In this document: positions 44,092-53,464 of the stretch, piece after piece
How positions within the stretch are numbered: the first letter of the stretch is position 1
Layout of the letters: each line of letters starts with the position of its first letter
Source: JBCCQH01 sp039024435
Lineage (GTDB): Bacteria; Bacteroidota; Bacteroidia; J057; JADKCL01
Length of the DNA: 64,000 nucleotides
Direction: 5' to 3'
Assembly (NCBI GenBank): GCA_039024435.1
Contig: JBCCQH010000007.1
Span: 38,194-102,193, forward strand
Notes under the pieces: generated by a model
Seen by the model: the letters and a program-made list of their open reading frames with translations, nothing else
The model's database searches: none
Told to the model about the DNA's origin: nothing
Made by a program: the position numbers and the translations under genes

Positions 44092-45240
44092 TCAGGAGGA
44101 AGCCACCGACTGTCCCAGGCGCTTGAGCATCAGATCGGCCGCGCGTTTGGAAGCACCCTCGTCCCCCAGCCGCTGGCGGAGTTCGGCGTAGTCCCGGGCG
44201 AGGGTGGCCCGCCGTTCGGGATCCTCCAATAGGCGCCGCAATTCCGCGCCGAGCAGGTCGGGATTCAAATCCTTTTGGATGAATTCCCGGACCGCGAGGC
44301 GGTCCAGCACCAGATTGACGAGGGCGATGTATTTGACCTTGATCAAGCGCCGGGCCAGGAACACCGACAAGGCCCCGCCGGCGTAGCACACCGCTTCGGG
44401 CACCCGAAACAGCGCCGTTTCCAAGGTGGCGGTTCCCGAGGTCACCAGCGCCGCATCCGCCGCATCCAGCAGGTCGTAGGTCTGCCCGATCACGACCGGA
44501 ACCTCCCGATCCCCGATGATCCGCCGGTAAAAAGCCAGGTCCTGGGTCGGCGCGCCCCCCACCACAAAGCGGCACTGGGGGAACTGTGGGAGCACTTCCA
44601 GCATGGCGGGCAGCATCCGGGAAATCTCCTGTTTGCGACTGCCCGGCAAGAGGGCGACCAATTGCTGGCCTTCACCGAGTAAACGGTCCCGGAGTTCGGC
44701 CCCGCGGTAAGCGTCCGGCTTGATTTCGTCGAGCAAGGGATGGCCCACAAAATCGACTTCCAGTCCGTCCTCGGCGTAAAATGGCTTTTCGAAGGGCAAG
44801 ATCACGTACATCCGGTCCACGAACTGTTTGACCTTGCGGACCCGGGACCGTTTCCAGGCCCAGACCTGGGGCGAGATGTAGTAAAACACCTTGATCCCGT
44901 GGCGGTGCAAGAATTTGGCCAGGCGCAGGTTGAAGCCCGGATAGTCGATCAGGATGACCACGTCGGGCTGGAAGGCGAGGACATCGGCTTTGACATCGCG
45001 GAACAGTTGCCGGATTTTGCCCAGGTTTTGCAGGACTTGCACAAAGCCCATGAAGTTGGTTTCCCGGATGTGGCGGACGAGGTGCATGCCCTCGGCTTCC
45101 AGCCCGTCTCCGCCCACGCCGCGCAGATCAATGTCTCCCGGATGGGCTTGGCGGAGGGCCCGCACCAAATTTTTTCCGTGCAAGTCGCCGGAGGGTTCCC
45201 CGGCAATGAGGAAGATTTTCACTTGAGTTTGAGGTCCCAT
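44092..45240 (-). CDS. lpxB: lipid-A-disaccharide synthase
   Basis: Condenses UDP-2,3-diacylglucosamine with lipid X to form the lipid A disaccharide; membrane-associated GT19 enzyme. 382 residues. Motifs are FLIAGEPSGDLHG at the N-terminus, DYPGFNLRLAKFLHRHGIKVFYYISPQVWAW, FVGHPLLDE and LLPGSRKQEISRMLP, then TSGTATLETAL. Its start lies 22 bases inside the 3' end of surE, and this surE-lpxB order is common in Bacteroidota. Confidence 0.95.
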   Translation of the reverse strand: MGPQTQVKIFLIAGEPSGDLHGKNLVRALRQAHPGDIDLRGVGGDGLEAEGMHLVRHIRETNFMGFVQVLQNLGKIRQLFRDVKADVLAFQPDVVILIDYPGFNLRLAKFLHRHGIKVFYYISPQVWAWKRSRVRKVKQFVDRMYVILPFEKPFYAEDGLEVDFVGHPLLDEIKPDAYRGAELRDRLLGEGQQLVALLPGSRKQEISRMLPAMLEVLPQFPQCRFVVGGAPTQDLAFYRRIIGDREVPVVIGQTYDLLDAADAALVTSGTATLETALFRVPEAVCYAGGALSVFLARRLIKVKYIALVNLVLDRLAVREFIQKDLNPDLLGAELRRLLEDPERRATLARDYAELRQRLGDEGASKRAADLMLKRLGQSVASS

Positions 45241-45995
45241 TGGTTGAGGATGGGCAGCGCGTGGTGAGCCGTCAAGTCAAATTGGACCGGACAGACGGAG
45301 ACGTAGCCTTCGTTCAGCGCCCAGGTATCGGTGTCCTGGCCCTCGTCTTCGTCGTTGAATTTTCCCGTGAGCCAAAAGTAGGGTCGGCCGTAGGGGTCTT
45401 CGCGCCGGTCAAATGCTTCCACCCAGCGGCCGCGCGCCTGGCGCGTGATGCGGATGCCCTGGATCTCCTCCCGGGGGAGGGTGGGAATGTTGACGTTGAG
45501 CAGGGTGCCGACCGGCATGGGCGCGTGGAGGGCCCGGCCGATCAGGGAGCGCGCGACGTCTTCGGCGGCGGAAAAATCGGCATCCCAGGAAAAATCACCC
45601 AGGGAAAAACCAATCGACGGGATGCCTTCAATCGCTCCTTCCATCGCGGCGGACATGGTACCCGAATACACCACCGAGATGGAATAGTTATAGCCGTGGT
45701 TGATGCCCGAGACCAGGAGATCAGGTTTTTCGTCCAGGAGGACCCCGGTGGCGAGTTTTACGCAGTCGACCGGGGTGCCGGAACACGCCCAGCCCCGGTG
45801 GCCACCTTCGAGTTCGTGTTCATGAAGCCGCAATGGCTCACCGACGGTAATGGCGTGTCCCATGCCGCTTTGCGGGCTGTCGGGAGCCACCACCGTGACC
45901 TCCCCAAATTCCCGGGCGACCCGGGACAAGGCGGTGATGCCGGGAGCGGTGATGCCGTCGTCATTGCAAACCAGAATGCGGGGTTTTTTGCTCAT
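45219..45995 (-). CDS. surE: 5'/3'-nucleotidase SurE
   Basis: Metal-dependent nucleoside monophosphate phosphatase of stationary-phase survival. 258 residues from MSKKPRILVCNDDGITAPG, the conserved N-terminus with the metal-binding NDDG. The frame is open 21 residues upstream, but the TATCTTTG promoter element lies there, so I start at 45995. Other motifs are APDSPQSGMGHAIT, GTPVDCVKLA and LVSGINHGYNYS...YSGTMSAAMEG. It is transcribed with lpxB. Confidence 0.94.
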   Translation of the reverse strand: MSKKPRILVCNDDGITAPGITALSRVAREFGEVTVVAPDSPQSGMGHAITVGEPLRLHEHELEGGHRGWACSGTPVDCVKLATGVLLDEKPDLLVSGINHGYNYSISVVYSGTMSAAMEGAIEGIPSIGFSLGDFSWDADFSAAEDVARSLIGRALHAPMPVGTLLNVNIPTLPREEIQGIRITRQARGRWVEAFDRREDPYGRPYFWLTGKFNDEDEGQDTDTWALNEGYVSVCPVQFDLTAHHALPILNQWDLKLK

Positions 45996-46020
45996 GTTGT
46001 ACGCGATTGAAGATGCGCGC

Positions 46021-46028
46021 CAAAGATA
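46021..46028 (-). promoter_or_regulatory. -7 promoter element TATCTTTG of surE-lpxB
   Basis: Exact TAnnTTTG match 25 bases before the surE ATG; it decides the surE start. Confidence 0.55.
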
Positions 46029-46268
46029 GGAAATGTCACCCACTTCCGGGCCAGCCACAAGTTTGCCTTGGGAAATCTCCTACTCGTCCCCATTGAGCCC
46101 CGGCCGCCGGACGGCCCGCAGGGCAAAAAACGATTTCTTAAAAATTGGACCTTGAATCACCGATCATTTCTTTCACTTATTGGATTGAAGTCTGGCACAT
46201 TCCTTGTTTTAATCCGAGTAAATAACTATTTTGTGGCTTTTTATGTGTGATATGTAATTGACGTAATT

Positions 46269-46748
46269 ATGAATTTAAAAGAGATCATTGATCTCGCGTC
46301 GGACCAGTTCAAGGTCAAGAACGCTGAGATCAGCATTGCCGCAGCTTCCGAATTGGAAGATGTATTTTCGCCGCCCCATCACGGTCCGCAAAATGTTCCG
46401 ATTTGGGTGGAAACCGTGGATCATGGGGACAATTTTACCCATTATCCCATCGTGAATTCCTGTAAGAGCTACATTTTTTTGCCCCACGAAGCCGATGAGG
46501 TCGAATTGTTCGACTTTCATTACAATGGCCCTTCGCAGAAAGACCCTTCTTATTTTCCCATTGAGCTTGCCAAAATCGACCGATCCAAGTTGAGAGGGAG
46601 CGGGTTCAAACAGGGATTCGAAACGAATTCTACGGTGATTTTCAACCAAGGCGATCCCCAGCCCATCGCGATTCATTTCAGTGTACGCGCGGAAGAAGAC
46701 GCTTTTGTGTTGAAGTATATTGTGGTGAGTGTCGACGCGAAGGCTTGA
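46269..46748 (+). CDS. hypothetical protein
   Basis: 159 residues, not recognised. A short N-terminal helix (NLKEIIDLASDQFKVKNAEI) is followed by a beta-rich body with aromatic and acidic patches (YIFLPHEADEVELFDFHYNG, STVIFNQGDPQPIAIHFSV). No signal peptide, membrane segment or catalytic motif. It has its own AT-rich upstream region (46140-46268) and a strong terminator. It is convergent with the zinc GTPase operon and probably unrelated to it. Confidence 0.65.
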   Translation: MNLKEIIDLASDQFKVKNAEISIAAASELEDVFSPPHHGPQNVPIWVETVDHGDNFTHYPIVNSCKSYIFLPHEADEVELFDFHYNGPSQKDPSYFPIELAKIDRSKLRGSGFKQGFETNSTVIFNQGDPQPIAIHFSVRAEEDAFVLKYIVVSVDAKA

Positions 46749-46790
46749 TCCCGGAGGCGGAGCCATTGGGCTTTCTGCCCTCAACATGTT

Positions 46791-46833
46791 CCGGGCGTGC
46801 GGTTCCGAAATGGATCGCACGCCCGGCATTTTT
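46791..46833 (+). terminator. Rho-independent terminator of the hypothetical gene
   Basis: The 11-bp perfect stem CCGGGCGTGCG (46791-46801) with CGCACGCCCGG (46816-46826) is followed by CATTTTTG. Confidence 0.8.
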
Positions 46834-46858
46834 GTGGTTCGGAATGAAGCTTTGCCGC

Positions 46859-48084
46859 TTATCCCATCGGTGGCACGGCGCGGGGCACCGGCCAGCGGTC
46901 TTCGGAATCGAGCTTCCAGAGGGAACCACCTAGTTCCTGCTCAGTGGCCAGGCAGGCATCCAGGGCTTCGGTGATTTCCGCCTCGTCCATTTCCTGCCCG
47001 ATAAACACCAACTCAATCCGCCGGTCACCAAAGCGCTCGTCCCAGTTGCGCTCGATTGCCTTTTGGTTTTCAATAAAGCCCATGAAGTTGATCCGGCGGG
47101 AGAAGGGCATGCTTCCCCACCATACCCCTGCACTATCCGTGCTGAGCGAACCTCCCGCCTGGCTCCAAATCAAGGCCTGGGCCGGACGCGAACTCATCCA
47201 GAACAAACCTTTGCTCCGGACGATGGTCGCCGGAAAGTGGTGCTCGACGTAGGTCCAAAACCGATCTGGATCGAAAGGCCGGCGGCGGCGGTACACAAAC
47301 GATGCAATGCCGTATTCCTCGGTTTCGGGGGTATGGCCCTCTTTTTCGAGTTCTTCCTGCCAGCCGGAGCTCGCCTGGGCTTCATCGAAGTCAAACAAGC
47401 CAGTGTTGAGGATCTCTTTGGATCGATCTTGCTGTATGCGCTTTCGATGATCTTGGCACCAGGATTGAGCTTCTTCAGCATGGTACGCAGCACCCCCACG
47501 GCAGTTTCATCGACCAGGTCGGTTTTGTTCAGCAGGATGACATTGGCGAATTCCACTTGGTCGGTCAGGAGATTGACCACGGTGCGGTAGTCCCCCTCCA
47601 TATCGGTCAGTTCCCGGTCCATGAGGGTTCCCGGGCTGCCGAAGTCCTTGACGAAGTTGTAGGCATCCACCACGGTCACCATGCAGTCGATGTAGCTGAA
47701 ACGGGACAGGTCGATTCCGTTGTCCTCATCCACAAAGGAAAAGGTTTGGGCCACCGGAATCGGTTCACTGATGCCTGTACTCTCGATGAGCAAGTAGTCG
47801 AAACGCTGCTCACTGGCCAGCCGCTCGACTTCAATCATCAGGTCTTCCCGCAGGGTGCAGCAGATGCAGCCATTGCTCATCTCCACCAGTTTTTCTTCCG
47901 TGCGCGAAAGCGTCTGCTCGTTTTTCACCAATTCCGCGTCGACGTTGACTTCGCTCATGTCATTGACGATGACGGCGACCTTCAGGCCTTCCTTGTTGTG
48001 GAGGACATGGTTGAGCAGAGTGGTTTTCCCGGCACCGAGAAATCCGCTGAGCACGGTAACGGGGAGTTTTTTATTGGTAGACAT
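46859..48084 (-). pseudogene. COG0523 zinc GTPase, ZagA/YciC-like, frameshifted
   Basis: Zinc metallochaperone GTPase of the YciC/ZagA type in two frames. The first part (48084 to about 47420) has the P-loop GFLGAGKTTLLNH, the zinc-binding GCICC motif and NKTD. At about 47410-47421 (minus strand CCAAAGAGATCC) one base is missing. Reading resumes one frame over as ILNTGLFDFDEAQASSGW, then HTPETEEYGIASFVYRRRRPF, the typical YciC C-terminus, and ends at 46859. Intact length would be about 408 residues, close to YciC (about 397). Either a recent inactivation or a base-call error; conservation after the break suggests the latter or a very recent event. Last gene of the predicted zinc operon. Confidence 0.85.
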
Positions 48085-48100
48085 TCCTTTAAAAATTAGT

Positions 48101-49165
48101 TCAACTTGTTTTCTTTTTGGATACAGGTGGCGCGGGGCCTGGCTTCAACCCAGTAGGTTCAGTGGGCACTGCTAGGCATTTTTTCAGCACTGCTTCGATG
48201 TCTTCACGGGGCAGATTTTTGCCAATGAACACCAGAACGCTGCGTTGGGGAGTTTCGGTTCCATTTGATCCGGAACGTTTGGGTTCAATGTCCAGCCGTT
48301 TTCCCACCGATTGCAGGATGTACTGACCGGGATACCCATCCATGCAGACCAGGCCTTTCATTCGGTAGAGCCCGGAGGAATACAGCATCAGGTAGATGTA
48401 GAGCTGTCGCTCCAGGACATGCGCCGCGAAGGGCTCGTCGAAAATAAAGGTATGCGAAATAAGGTCTTGCGTGTGTTCGTGGTGGTGGTGATGGTGGGGA
48501 CGGGCCACCGGGAAGTGGCGGGCTTCTCCGTTGGTGGGGACGGCCGGTGCGGTATGCAAAATCTTTTCCAGGGGAGACGTGATATGGGTGAAATGAAGCT
48601 CGGGGTACGCCGCTTTGGTTCCCGTCGTGATTTTTGCCAGAGGATTCAAGCGCTGAAGGTGCTGCCGGATCGGATCTACCCGGTCCTCCGGCACGAGGTC
48701 AGTTTTGTTGATGAGCAGGATGTCCGAAAAGGCCACTTGACTCTTCGCTTCTTCGGTTTCGGCCAGGTGGGTCTCGATCATTTCTGCATCGACCAGGCAG
48801 AGGATTCCTTGAAGGGGGAAATGTTCCTTGATCAGGGGATGGGACACAAATGGCTGGGCCAGTCCGGTGGGATCGGCGACCCCGGTGGCCTCAATGATCA
48901 GTTCATCGAACTCGTCCCGCCGGTCAAATAGCACATTGAGGATATCGTACAGATTGTCGTTGAGGGTGCAGCACAGGCAGCCATTGTTGAGTTCGACAAT
49001 GGTCTCGTCGGGACGAACCACCAACTCACTGTCGATCCCCTGCTCGCCAAATTCATTCTCGATGATAGCGAAGCGGGTCGCAGAATTTTGCTCAAGGTAG
49101 TGATTGAGATACGTCGTTTTTCCGGCCCCCAAGAAACCGGTGATGATCGTTACTGGTTTTTTCAA
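48101..49165 (-). CDS. COG0523 (CobW-like) zinc GTPase with His-rich loop
   Basis: 354-residue GTPase predicted to insert or traffic zinc in the cytoplasm. Motifs are the P-loop GFLGAGKTTYLNHY, IENEFGEQGIDSEL, metal motif NGCLCCTL, ATGVADPTG and guanine-specificity NKTDL. A loop at about residues 223-236 contains six consecutive His then EH, a likely zinc reservoir. The CobW_C domain follows (RQLYIYLMLYSSGLYRMKGLV). One base separates it from the permease gene upstream and 16 bases from the ZagA-like gene, so all belong to the operon headed by the palindrome at 52616. Confidence 0.93.
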   Translation of the reverse strand: MKKPVTIITGFLGAGKTTYLNHYLEQNSATRFAIIENEFGEQGIDSELVVRPDETIVELNNGCLCCTLNDNLYDILNVLFDRRDEFDELIIEATGVADPTGLAQPFVSHPLIKEHFPLQGILCLVDAEMIETHLAETEEAKSQVAFSDILLINKTDLVPEDRVDPIRQHLQRLNPLAKITTGTKAAYPELHFTHITSPLEKILHTAPAVPTNGEARHFPVARPHHHHHHEHTQDLISHTFIFDEPFAAHVLERQLYIYLMLYSSGLYRMKGLVCMDGYPGQYILQSVGKRLDIEPKRSGSNGTETPQRSVLVFIGKNLPREDIEAVLKKCLAVPTEPTGLKPGPAPPVSKKKTS

Positions 49166-49166
49166 A

Positions 49167-50486
49167 TTACTCCAGGTTCAGCGTCGCATAATACTCCTCA
49201 AACTTCGACTTGTCTACTTTAACACCCTTCCAGATGTCGAGAACCAAGGTACGAATTTGCTGATCAATCAAAGCCTGGATTTCATTGCGGTAGGCTTGAT
49301 AATCGTCAAAATGAGACTGCGAAATTTGGTTGAAACGATTTTGGAAAAACGCAATCGGGTTCAACCAATGGCTGGTGCGCGCCAATTTATTTTTGGCCTC
49401 GCTGTCGGCTTCAATGGAGACAATGCTGCGTTTCACCAATTCATTAACCAGGGCCGCCGCCGAACTGTTGTAGGCTTCGCCCAGTTTGAGGCTGTCTTTG
49501 GCAAGGGGGGAGTCTAAGATTTCCGGAAATAGAGCGTGTAGTTTGCCGCGATACACACTGTCGGGCAGCTCAAACAAGGCTTGCCGCTCATCCCGTTTGG
49601 CGTCGATCAGGTCGGTCATGAGATTGGCCGGTCGCTCGATGCTGATCCATTGGTGGACAGCGGCGGGGACGATAAAGGCAAAGATCAGCCAAATTCCTAC
49701 CATCTTGAGGGTATTGCCCAGTACACTTTTTCCGGTGCGGAGAATCAGATAGAAGCCCACCGCCCAAACCAGCAAGTAGAGCGCGCTGAAGAGCAGCATT
49801 TGCCCAAAAGCTGCGCCGGCCTGGGAAAATACTCCGGTGAGCATGGCTCCGTAGACCAGCAGACCCAGCGTCACAAGGAACAGCAAGCTTACGTAAAATG
49901 CGGTGCGGCTCAACAACCAGGCGGAAGATCCCGCCGTCTGGACCTCAATCAGCGGAAGCAGTCCTTGCTCGGCTTCGGTACTTTTCAGGTTGTAGAGCAG
50001 AATCAAGAGCAGCAGCGGGAGCAAAAACAACAGCGCAAAGGAAAAATCCAGGGTTCCGGCTTGCAGGCGTTCGGGATTGGCGATTTCCTGGGTCATGTCA
50101 TCGTCGTAGGGACTCGCCCAAAAAGTCACCCGCTTGTAGTAGCCGTACTGTTCGGCCTGGCCCACGCTGTAAACCAAGGCCGGCGAGGGCGACTTAAAGT
50201 GGTGGATGTAATTGAACCAGATGGCCCAGAACGGTTCCTCCATGTTGATCCAAGGAGCATTTTCCGGCCCCGGTTGCTCGGCGTCGTAGTAGGCCCGGTA
50301 TTCTTGCCGGTCTTCGGCGATCTTGTCCTGGATGCGTGCGATTTCTGCGGTTTGTTCTTGGTAGAGGCGGGCTCCATTGTGCAATCCGTAGCCACTCGCC
50401 AGGACAAAAAGCAGCACGGCCACGACTTTGAACGGATTGCGAACAAAGTGCGTGGCTTCGTACAGAAAGATTGTTAAGCTTTTCAT
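49167..50486 (-). CDS. ABC-2 type permease, DUF3526 family
   Basis: 439 residues. One N-terminal membrane segment (about 20-38), a 110-residue extracytoplasmic loop and five further hydrophobic segments between about 145 and 300. A second soluble part (300-439) follows. This is the DUF3526 layout of permeases that pair with a NosF-like ATPase. Its start overlaps the stop of the previous permease gene by four bases. The substrate is unknown; the neighbours and the Fur-family-like operator suggest a function under zinc limitation. Confidence 0.8.
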   Translation of the reverse strand: MKSLTIFLYEATHFVRNPFKVVAVLLFVLASGYGLHNGARLYQEQTAEIARIQDKIAEDRQEYRAYYDAEQPGPENAPWINMEEPFWAIWFNYIHHFKSPSPALVYSVGQAEQYGYYKRVTFWASPYDDDMTQEIANPERLQAGTLDFSFALLFLLPLLLLILLYNLKSTEAEQGLLPLIEVQTAGSSAWLLSRTAFYVSLLFLVTLGLLVYGAMLTGVFSQAGAAFGQMLLFSALYLLVWAVGFYLILRTGKSVLGNTLKMVGIWLIFAFIVPAAVHQWISIERPANLMTDLIDAKRDERQALFELPDSVYRGKLHALFPEILDSPLAKDSLKLGEAYNSSAAALVNELVKRSIVSIEADSEAKNKLARTSHWLNPIAFFQNRFNQISQSHFDDYQAYRNEIQALIDQQIRTLVLDIWKGVKVDKSKFEEYYATLNLE

Positions 50487-51892
50487 ACAATTTGCATGCT
50501 TTTTCCACTAAATATCAGCCCGATACTGACCAGGCCCGCCCACAAAGCGAGCAGGAGCAAGTCCGGGAGATAAGTGGGAAAGACCGCCGCGAGGGCGACC
50601 GGTTTATATTCGAAATCGGGCACCGAACGGAAAAACGCATTGTCCGCTTTCCAGCCCCAATCGCCCGTGGTGGAGCCGCCGTAGGCGTGCTCGTCATTCA
50701 AGGTCTTGATGAAATCGCGCCGGTAGCCTTCTACCTGAACCAGGTACTCGTGGTGGTGGAGGTTGTCGCTGCCGGTAAAGCCCATGCTGGCATTTTGCAG
50801 GGAGATAAATGGATTGAGGACGCCGGCCCACTGGTAGCTTTTCTTTTGCTGGGCCAACACGTCGCGCAAATCGCCGAAGTGCTTGTCCCAGACCTGATTC
50901 CCGTATTCTTCGTCCGCCTGCATCCGGAGGCCGTCGAAGTTGATGGGAAGCTGTTCTACACTGTCCACGCCGTATTCCGCCAGGGTCGCTTCTTCCAGGG
51001 CTTTGCCCCGTTCATCCGAAGGGTTGTGCCCGTCGATCCCTTTGGATCGGTCTTCCTTCATGGCGGCTTTGAAGGCGTTGCGGCTCGGCAATTCGTGCCA
51101 TTTCTCCACCGAACTCAGCACGATACTAGGCAAAAAGATGGTCCAGAGAATCCAGATGCCGAGCATCGAAGTTAAGGCGAGGGTCGCACTCTGGCCCCGG
51201 GCGGAAAACAGAACCGTGAGGCCCACAACGACAAAATAATACGCGGCAAATGCCGAGTAGAAGAGCAAGGTCCGGGAGACCATTTCGCCGGTGATGTCCG
51301 AAAGGTTGAGCAGGGCGTAGACCAGCACCGTGAGGGTCAACAGCGCGAGGCCGTAGAGCCATACCGACCAAACTTTCGCCCAGATGATGGTCGCCGGTCG
51401 CGCGCCTTGCAGGACCAGCATCTTCAGTCGGCCGCTCTTGCGTTCGCGGCTCACACTGTCAAACGCCAGGAACAGCAGCAACAGCGGCAGTACGTATTGC
51501 AGCAAAAGGGAACTCTTCAACTTCCCAAAATTGGAGATCGTCTGCATCTGGGAAGCCTCCGAGTGGACCATTTCGTTTTGGACGTGGCCTTCAACCCGGA
51601 GTACGTTGCCGGTGACACGGTTGATGCCTTCGTCGAGACTACTCAGAAAATTGGCGGGCTTGAAGACGTAGGTGCCGTAATGGGCCGCCCCGTGGGGGTT
51701 CATCCCGTCGATGTTTTCCCACTGCTTGCGGAGTTCCGCCCGGGCCGTTTGTTGTTGTTCGGCTTGGGTCGCCGATTGCCGAATCCCCAGCAGGACCGAC
51801 AGCAGCAGCACCACCACAAAACCCAGACTGATGCCGAGCAAGGTCCGGTTCCGGCGCAAAGAAGACCAATCGTTTTTGATGATTTGCCACAT
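50483..51892 (-). CDS. ABC-2 type permease, DUF3526 family
   Basis: 469 residues, paralogous to the next permease in the operon. An N-terminal segment (LLGISLGFVVVLLLSVLLGI) and a large outside loop are followed by a cluster of membrane segments between about 128 and 265. VSRERKSGRLKMLVLQG is the typical coupling segment of ABC-2 permeases. A long soluble part and a last helix (AVFPTYLPDLLLLALWAGLVSIG) close the protein. It starts seven bases after the ATPase stop. Confidence 0.8.
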   Translation of the reverse strand: MWQIIKNDWSSLRRNRTLLGISLGFVVVLLLSVLLGIRQSATQAEQQQTARAELRKQWENIDGMNPHGAAHYGTYVFKPANFLSSLDEGINRVTGNVLRVEGHVQNEMVHSEASQMQTISNFGKLKSSLLLQYVLPLLLLFLAFDSVSRERKSGRLKMLVLQGARPATIIWAKVWSVWLYGLALLTLTVLVYALLNLSDITGEMVSRTLLFYSAFAAYYFVVVGLTVLFSARGQSATLALTSMLGIWILWTIFLPSIVLSSVEKWHELPSRNAFKAAMKEDRSKGIDGHNPSDERGKALEEATLAEYGVDSVEQLPINFDGLRMQADEEYGNQVWDKHFGDLRDVLAQQKKSYQWAGVLNPFISLQNASMGFTGSDNLHHHEYLVQVEGYRRDFIKTLNDEHAYGGSTTGDWGWKADNAFFRSVPDFEYKPVALAAVFPTYLPDLLLLALWAGLVSIGLIFSGKSMQIV

Positions 51893-51899
51893 ATCGCCG

Positions 51900-52601
51900 C
51901 TAATTTTTCATGTATTCCAGGTACAGCGCCTCCAGCTCATTGGTGCTGACCGCTTCGCTGCGCAGTTCCTTCACTAGTACGCCCTGCTTGAGTATCCCGA
52001 TGCGGTGACAAACCTCCCGCACCCGGAAGATGTCGTGTGAGGCCATGAGTACCGTGGCCCCTTCCGCCGCCAGGTGCTTCAGCAGTTCGGACAGTTCGTT
52101 GCTGGCCAGGGGATCTAGGCCACTGGCGGGTTCGTCGAGGAGGTAGACGCGGGCTTTTTTTGCGTAGGCGATGGCGATTCCCACTTTTTGGCGCATCCCT
52201 TTGGAGTAGCCGGAGACCCGCTTGCGGTGGGCATCTTTTTGCAGTCCACAGGCAAGCAGGGAGGTCTGCAATTCTTCAGTCGAATATTTCAGCCCCGCCA
52301 AGCGGCAGAAATAGTCGAGGTTTTCGATTCCGGACAAATAGGGGTACAGGTTGACGTTTTCCGGAATGTAACCGATCAGGCGCCGGACTTCCTGGGTTTT
52401 TTGCGAAGTCTCCCACGCGTTGATGATCACCGTGCCGGAATCGGGTTGCAGGAAACCCAGCAGCAGATTGATCGTGGTGGATTTGCCGGCGCCATTGGCC
52501 CCGAGCAACCCAAAAATTTCCCCTTCACCTACGCGGAGCGTAAGGTCCCGGATGGCCGGCTGGCCTTTGAACGATTTGGATGCACGTTGGAGTTCGATCA
52601 T
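51900..52601 (-). CDS. ABC transporter ATP-binding protein
   Basis: 233 residues. All motifs are present: Walker A GANGAGKST, Q-loop GYIPENVNLYPYLS, signature YSKGMRQKVG, Walker B VYLLDEPASGLD and the switch His in MASHD. It resembles NosF/CcmA-type ATPases. The ATG at 52601 is preferred over the GTG at 52610. First gene of the predicted zinc-responsive operon (ATPase, two DUF3526 permeases, two COG0523 GTPases); the 15-bp palindrome overlaps its promoter. Confidence 0.92.
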   Translation of the reverse strand: MIELQRASKSFKGQPAIRDLTLRVGEGEIFGLLGANGAGKSTTINLLLGFLQPDSGTVIINAWETSQKTQEVRRLIGYIPENVNLYPYLSGIENLDYFCRLAGLKYSTEELQTSLLACGLQKDAHRKRVSGYSKGMRQKVGIAIAYAKKARVYLLDEPASGLDPLASNELSELLKHLAAEGATVLMASHDIFRVREVCHRIGILKQGVLVKELRSEAVSTNELEALYLEYMKN

Positions 52602-52615
52602 AGTGCGCACTTAAA

Positions 52616-52630
52616 TGCAACATTGTTGCA
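52616..52630. promoter_or_regulatory. 7-1-7 palindrome, putative Zur (Fur-family) operator 1
   Basis: TGCAACATTGTTGCA is a perfect palindrome of 7+1+7 bases, the geometry of Fur, PerR and Zur boxes. It overlaps the minus-strand -7 element at 52629-52636 by two bases and lies between it and the ABC ATPase ATG, an ideal position for repression. A 14-of-15 copy occurs at 54101. Confidence 0.6.
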
Positions 52631-52636
52631 AATCTA
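52629..52636 (-). promoter_or_regulatory. -7 promoter element TAGATTTG of the ABC/GTPase operon
   Basis: Exact TAnnTTTG match 27 bases before the ATPase ATG, overlapping the palindrome. Confidence 0.5.
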
Positions 52637-52822
52637 GGCAACTGCGGGACAATATCCAACGGTTTGATTTCGGAGGGATCGATTTCTGATTTCCAATGGC
52701 ACAAGGAATCCGGTGCGGGAGATGGATTTACCCGATTCTGATCTACGATCTGGGGCCGGTGATTCGAGCTTTGTGCGTCGGCCGACTGAGCTTACAAAAA
52801 TCAAAGTTCGTGAAACAGCCTC

Positions 52823-53464
52823 TCAGTCGAACAACCTTTCGTTGGTGTCGATTCTGAGCAGCAGGCGCACGCCGCCGGCGTCTTCGATGGGAGGGCTGCG
52901 GTGCATCACCGGCTGGCCGTTGGGGAAAAGGGCGCCTTTGAGAATGAGGACGTCGCCGGCTTGGGCCTGGCGGATGGCCGCTTCCGGGGGACGGGCGATG
53001 CCATCTTCATCGCGGAAAACTTGGGGTCCCGCGCTGCCCTCTTCCTCAGCGACCCACAGGGTGCCGGCACCCCGGTAGGTACACAGCATCCGCAGGTGAT
53101 TGATGTCGGTGTGGAAGCGGCGGCACATGTTGTTGTGGACCGTCGACAGCAGCACCCGGAACTCATGCGCTTGGGTAATTTCCCCAAAAACCACCAAGAG
53201 GTCGCGGACATCGGTCAGAACCGGAGATTCCGCCCGGCCAAACTGGGCAAAATGGTGGCGCAAAGTCGCCAGGATCTCATCCGAGGTGCCGGTAGATTTC
53301 AGGGAAAAGTCCTGGTCCAGCAATACCTGGAGATCCGCTTCTAAGTGGGCGACGGACCGTTGCTGGACCGCAATGTTGATCTCCGGTTCTAGGATACCGT
53401 GCAAGGTGTGTACCGCACTGCCTTGAGTAGCATTGGCGGCCGTTGTGGTGGAAAGTGAATTCAC
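52823..53464 (-). CDS. DUF1826 domain protein
   Basis: 213-residue soluble protein. The DUF1826 core is visible: CRRFHTDINHLRMLCTYRGAGTLW, then QAGDVLILKGALFPNGQPVMHRSPP and LLLRID. The HxD...H pattern and cupin-like strands suggest a metal-binding or 2-oxoglutarate-oxygenase-like fold, but no reaction is known. Translation starts at a GTG overlapping the MerC stop (GTGA), so it is coupled to that gene. DUF1826 genes are often near COG0523 GTPases in zinc-responsive loci, consistent with the context here. Confidence 0.82.
   Translation of the reverse strand: MNSLSTTTAANATQGSAVHTLHGILEPEINIAVQQRSVAHLEADLQVLLDQDFSLKSTGTSDEILATLRHHFAQFGRAESPVLTDVRDLLVVFGEITQAHEFRVLLSTVHNNMCRRFHTDINHLRMLCTYRGAGTLWVAEEEGSAGPQVFRDEDGIARPPEAAIRQAQAGDVLILKGALFPNGQPVMHRSPPIEDAGGVRLLLRIDTNERLFD

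Noticed and set aside
49167..52601. Gld-type gliding ABC transporter (GldA/F/G)
   Set aside because: The permeases have the DUF3526 layout and sit in an operon with COG0523 GTPases; nothing specific to GldFG was seen.
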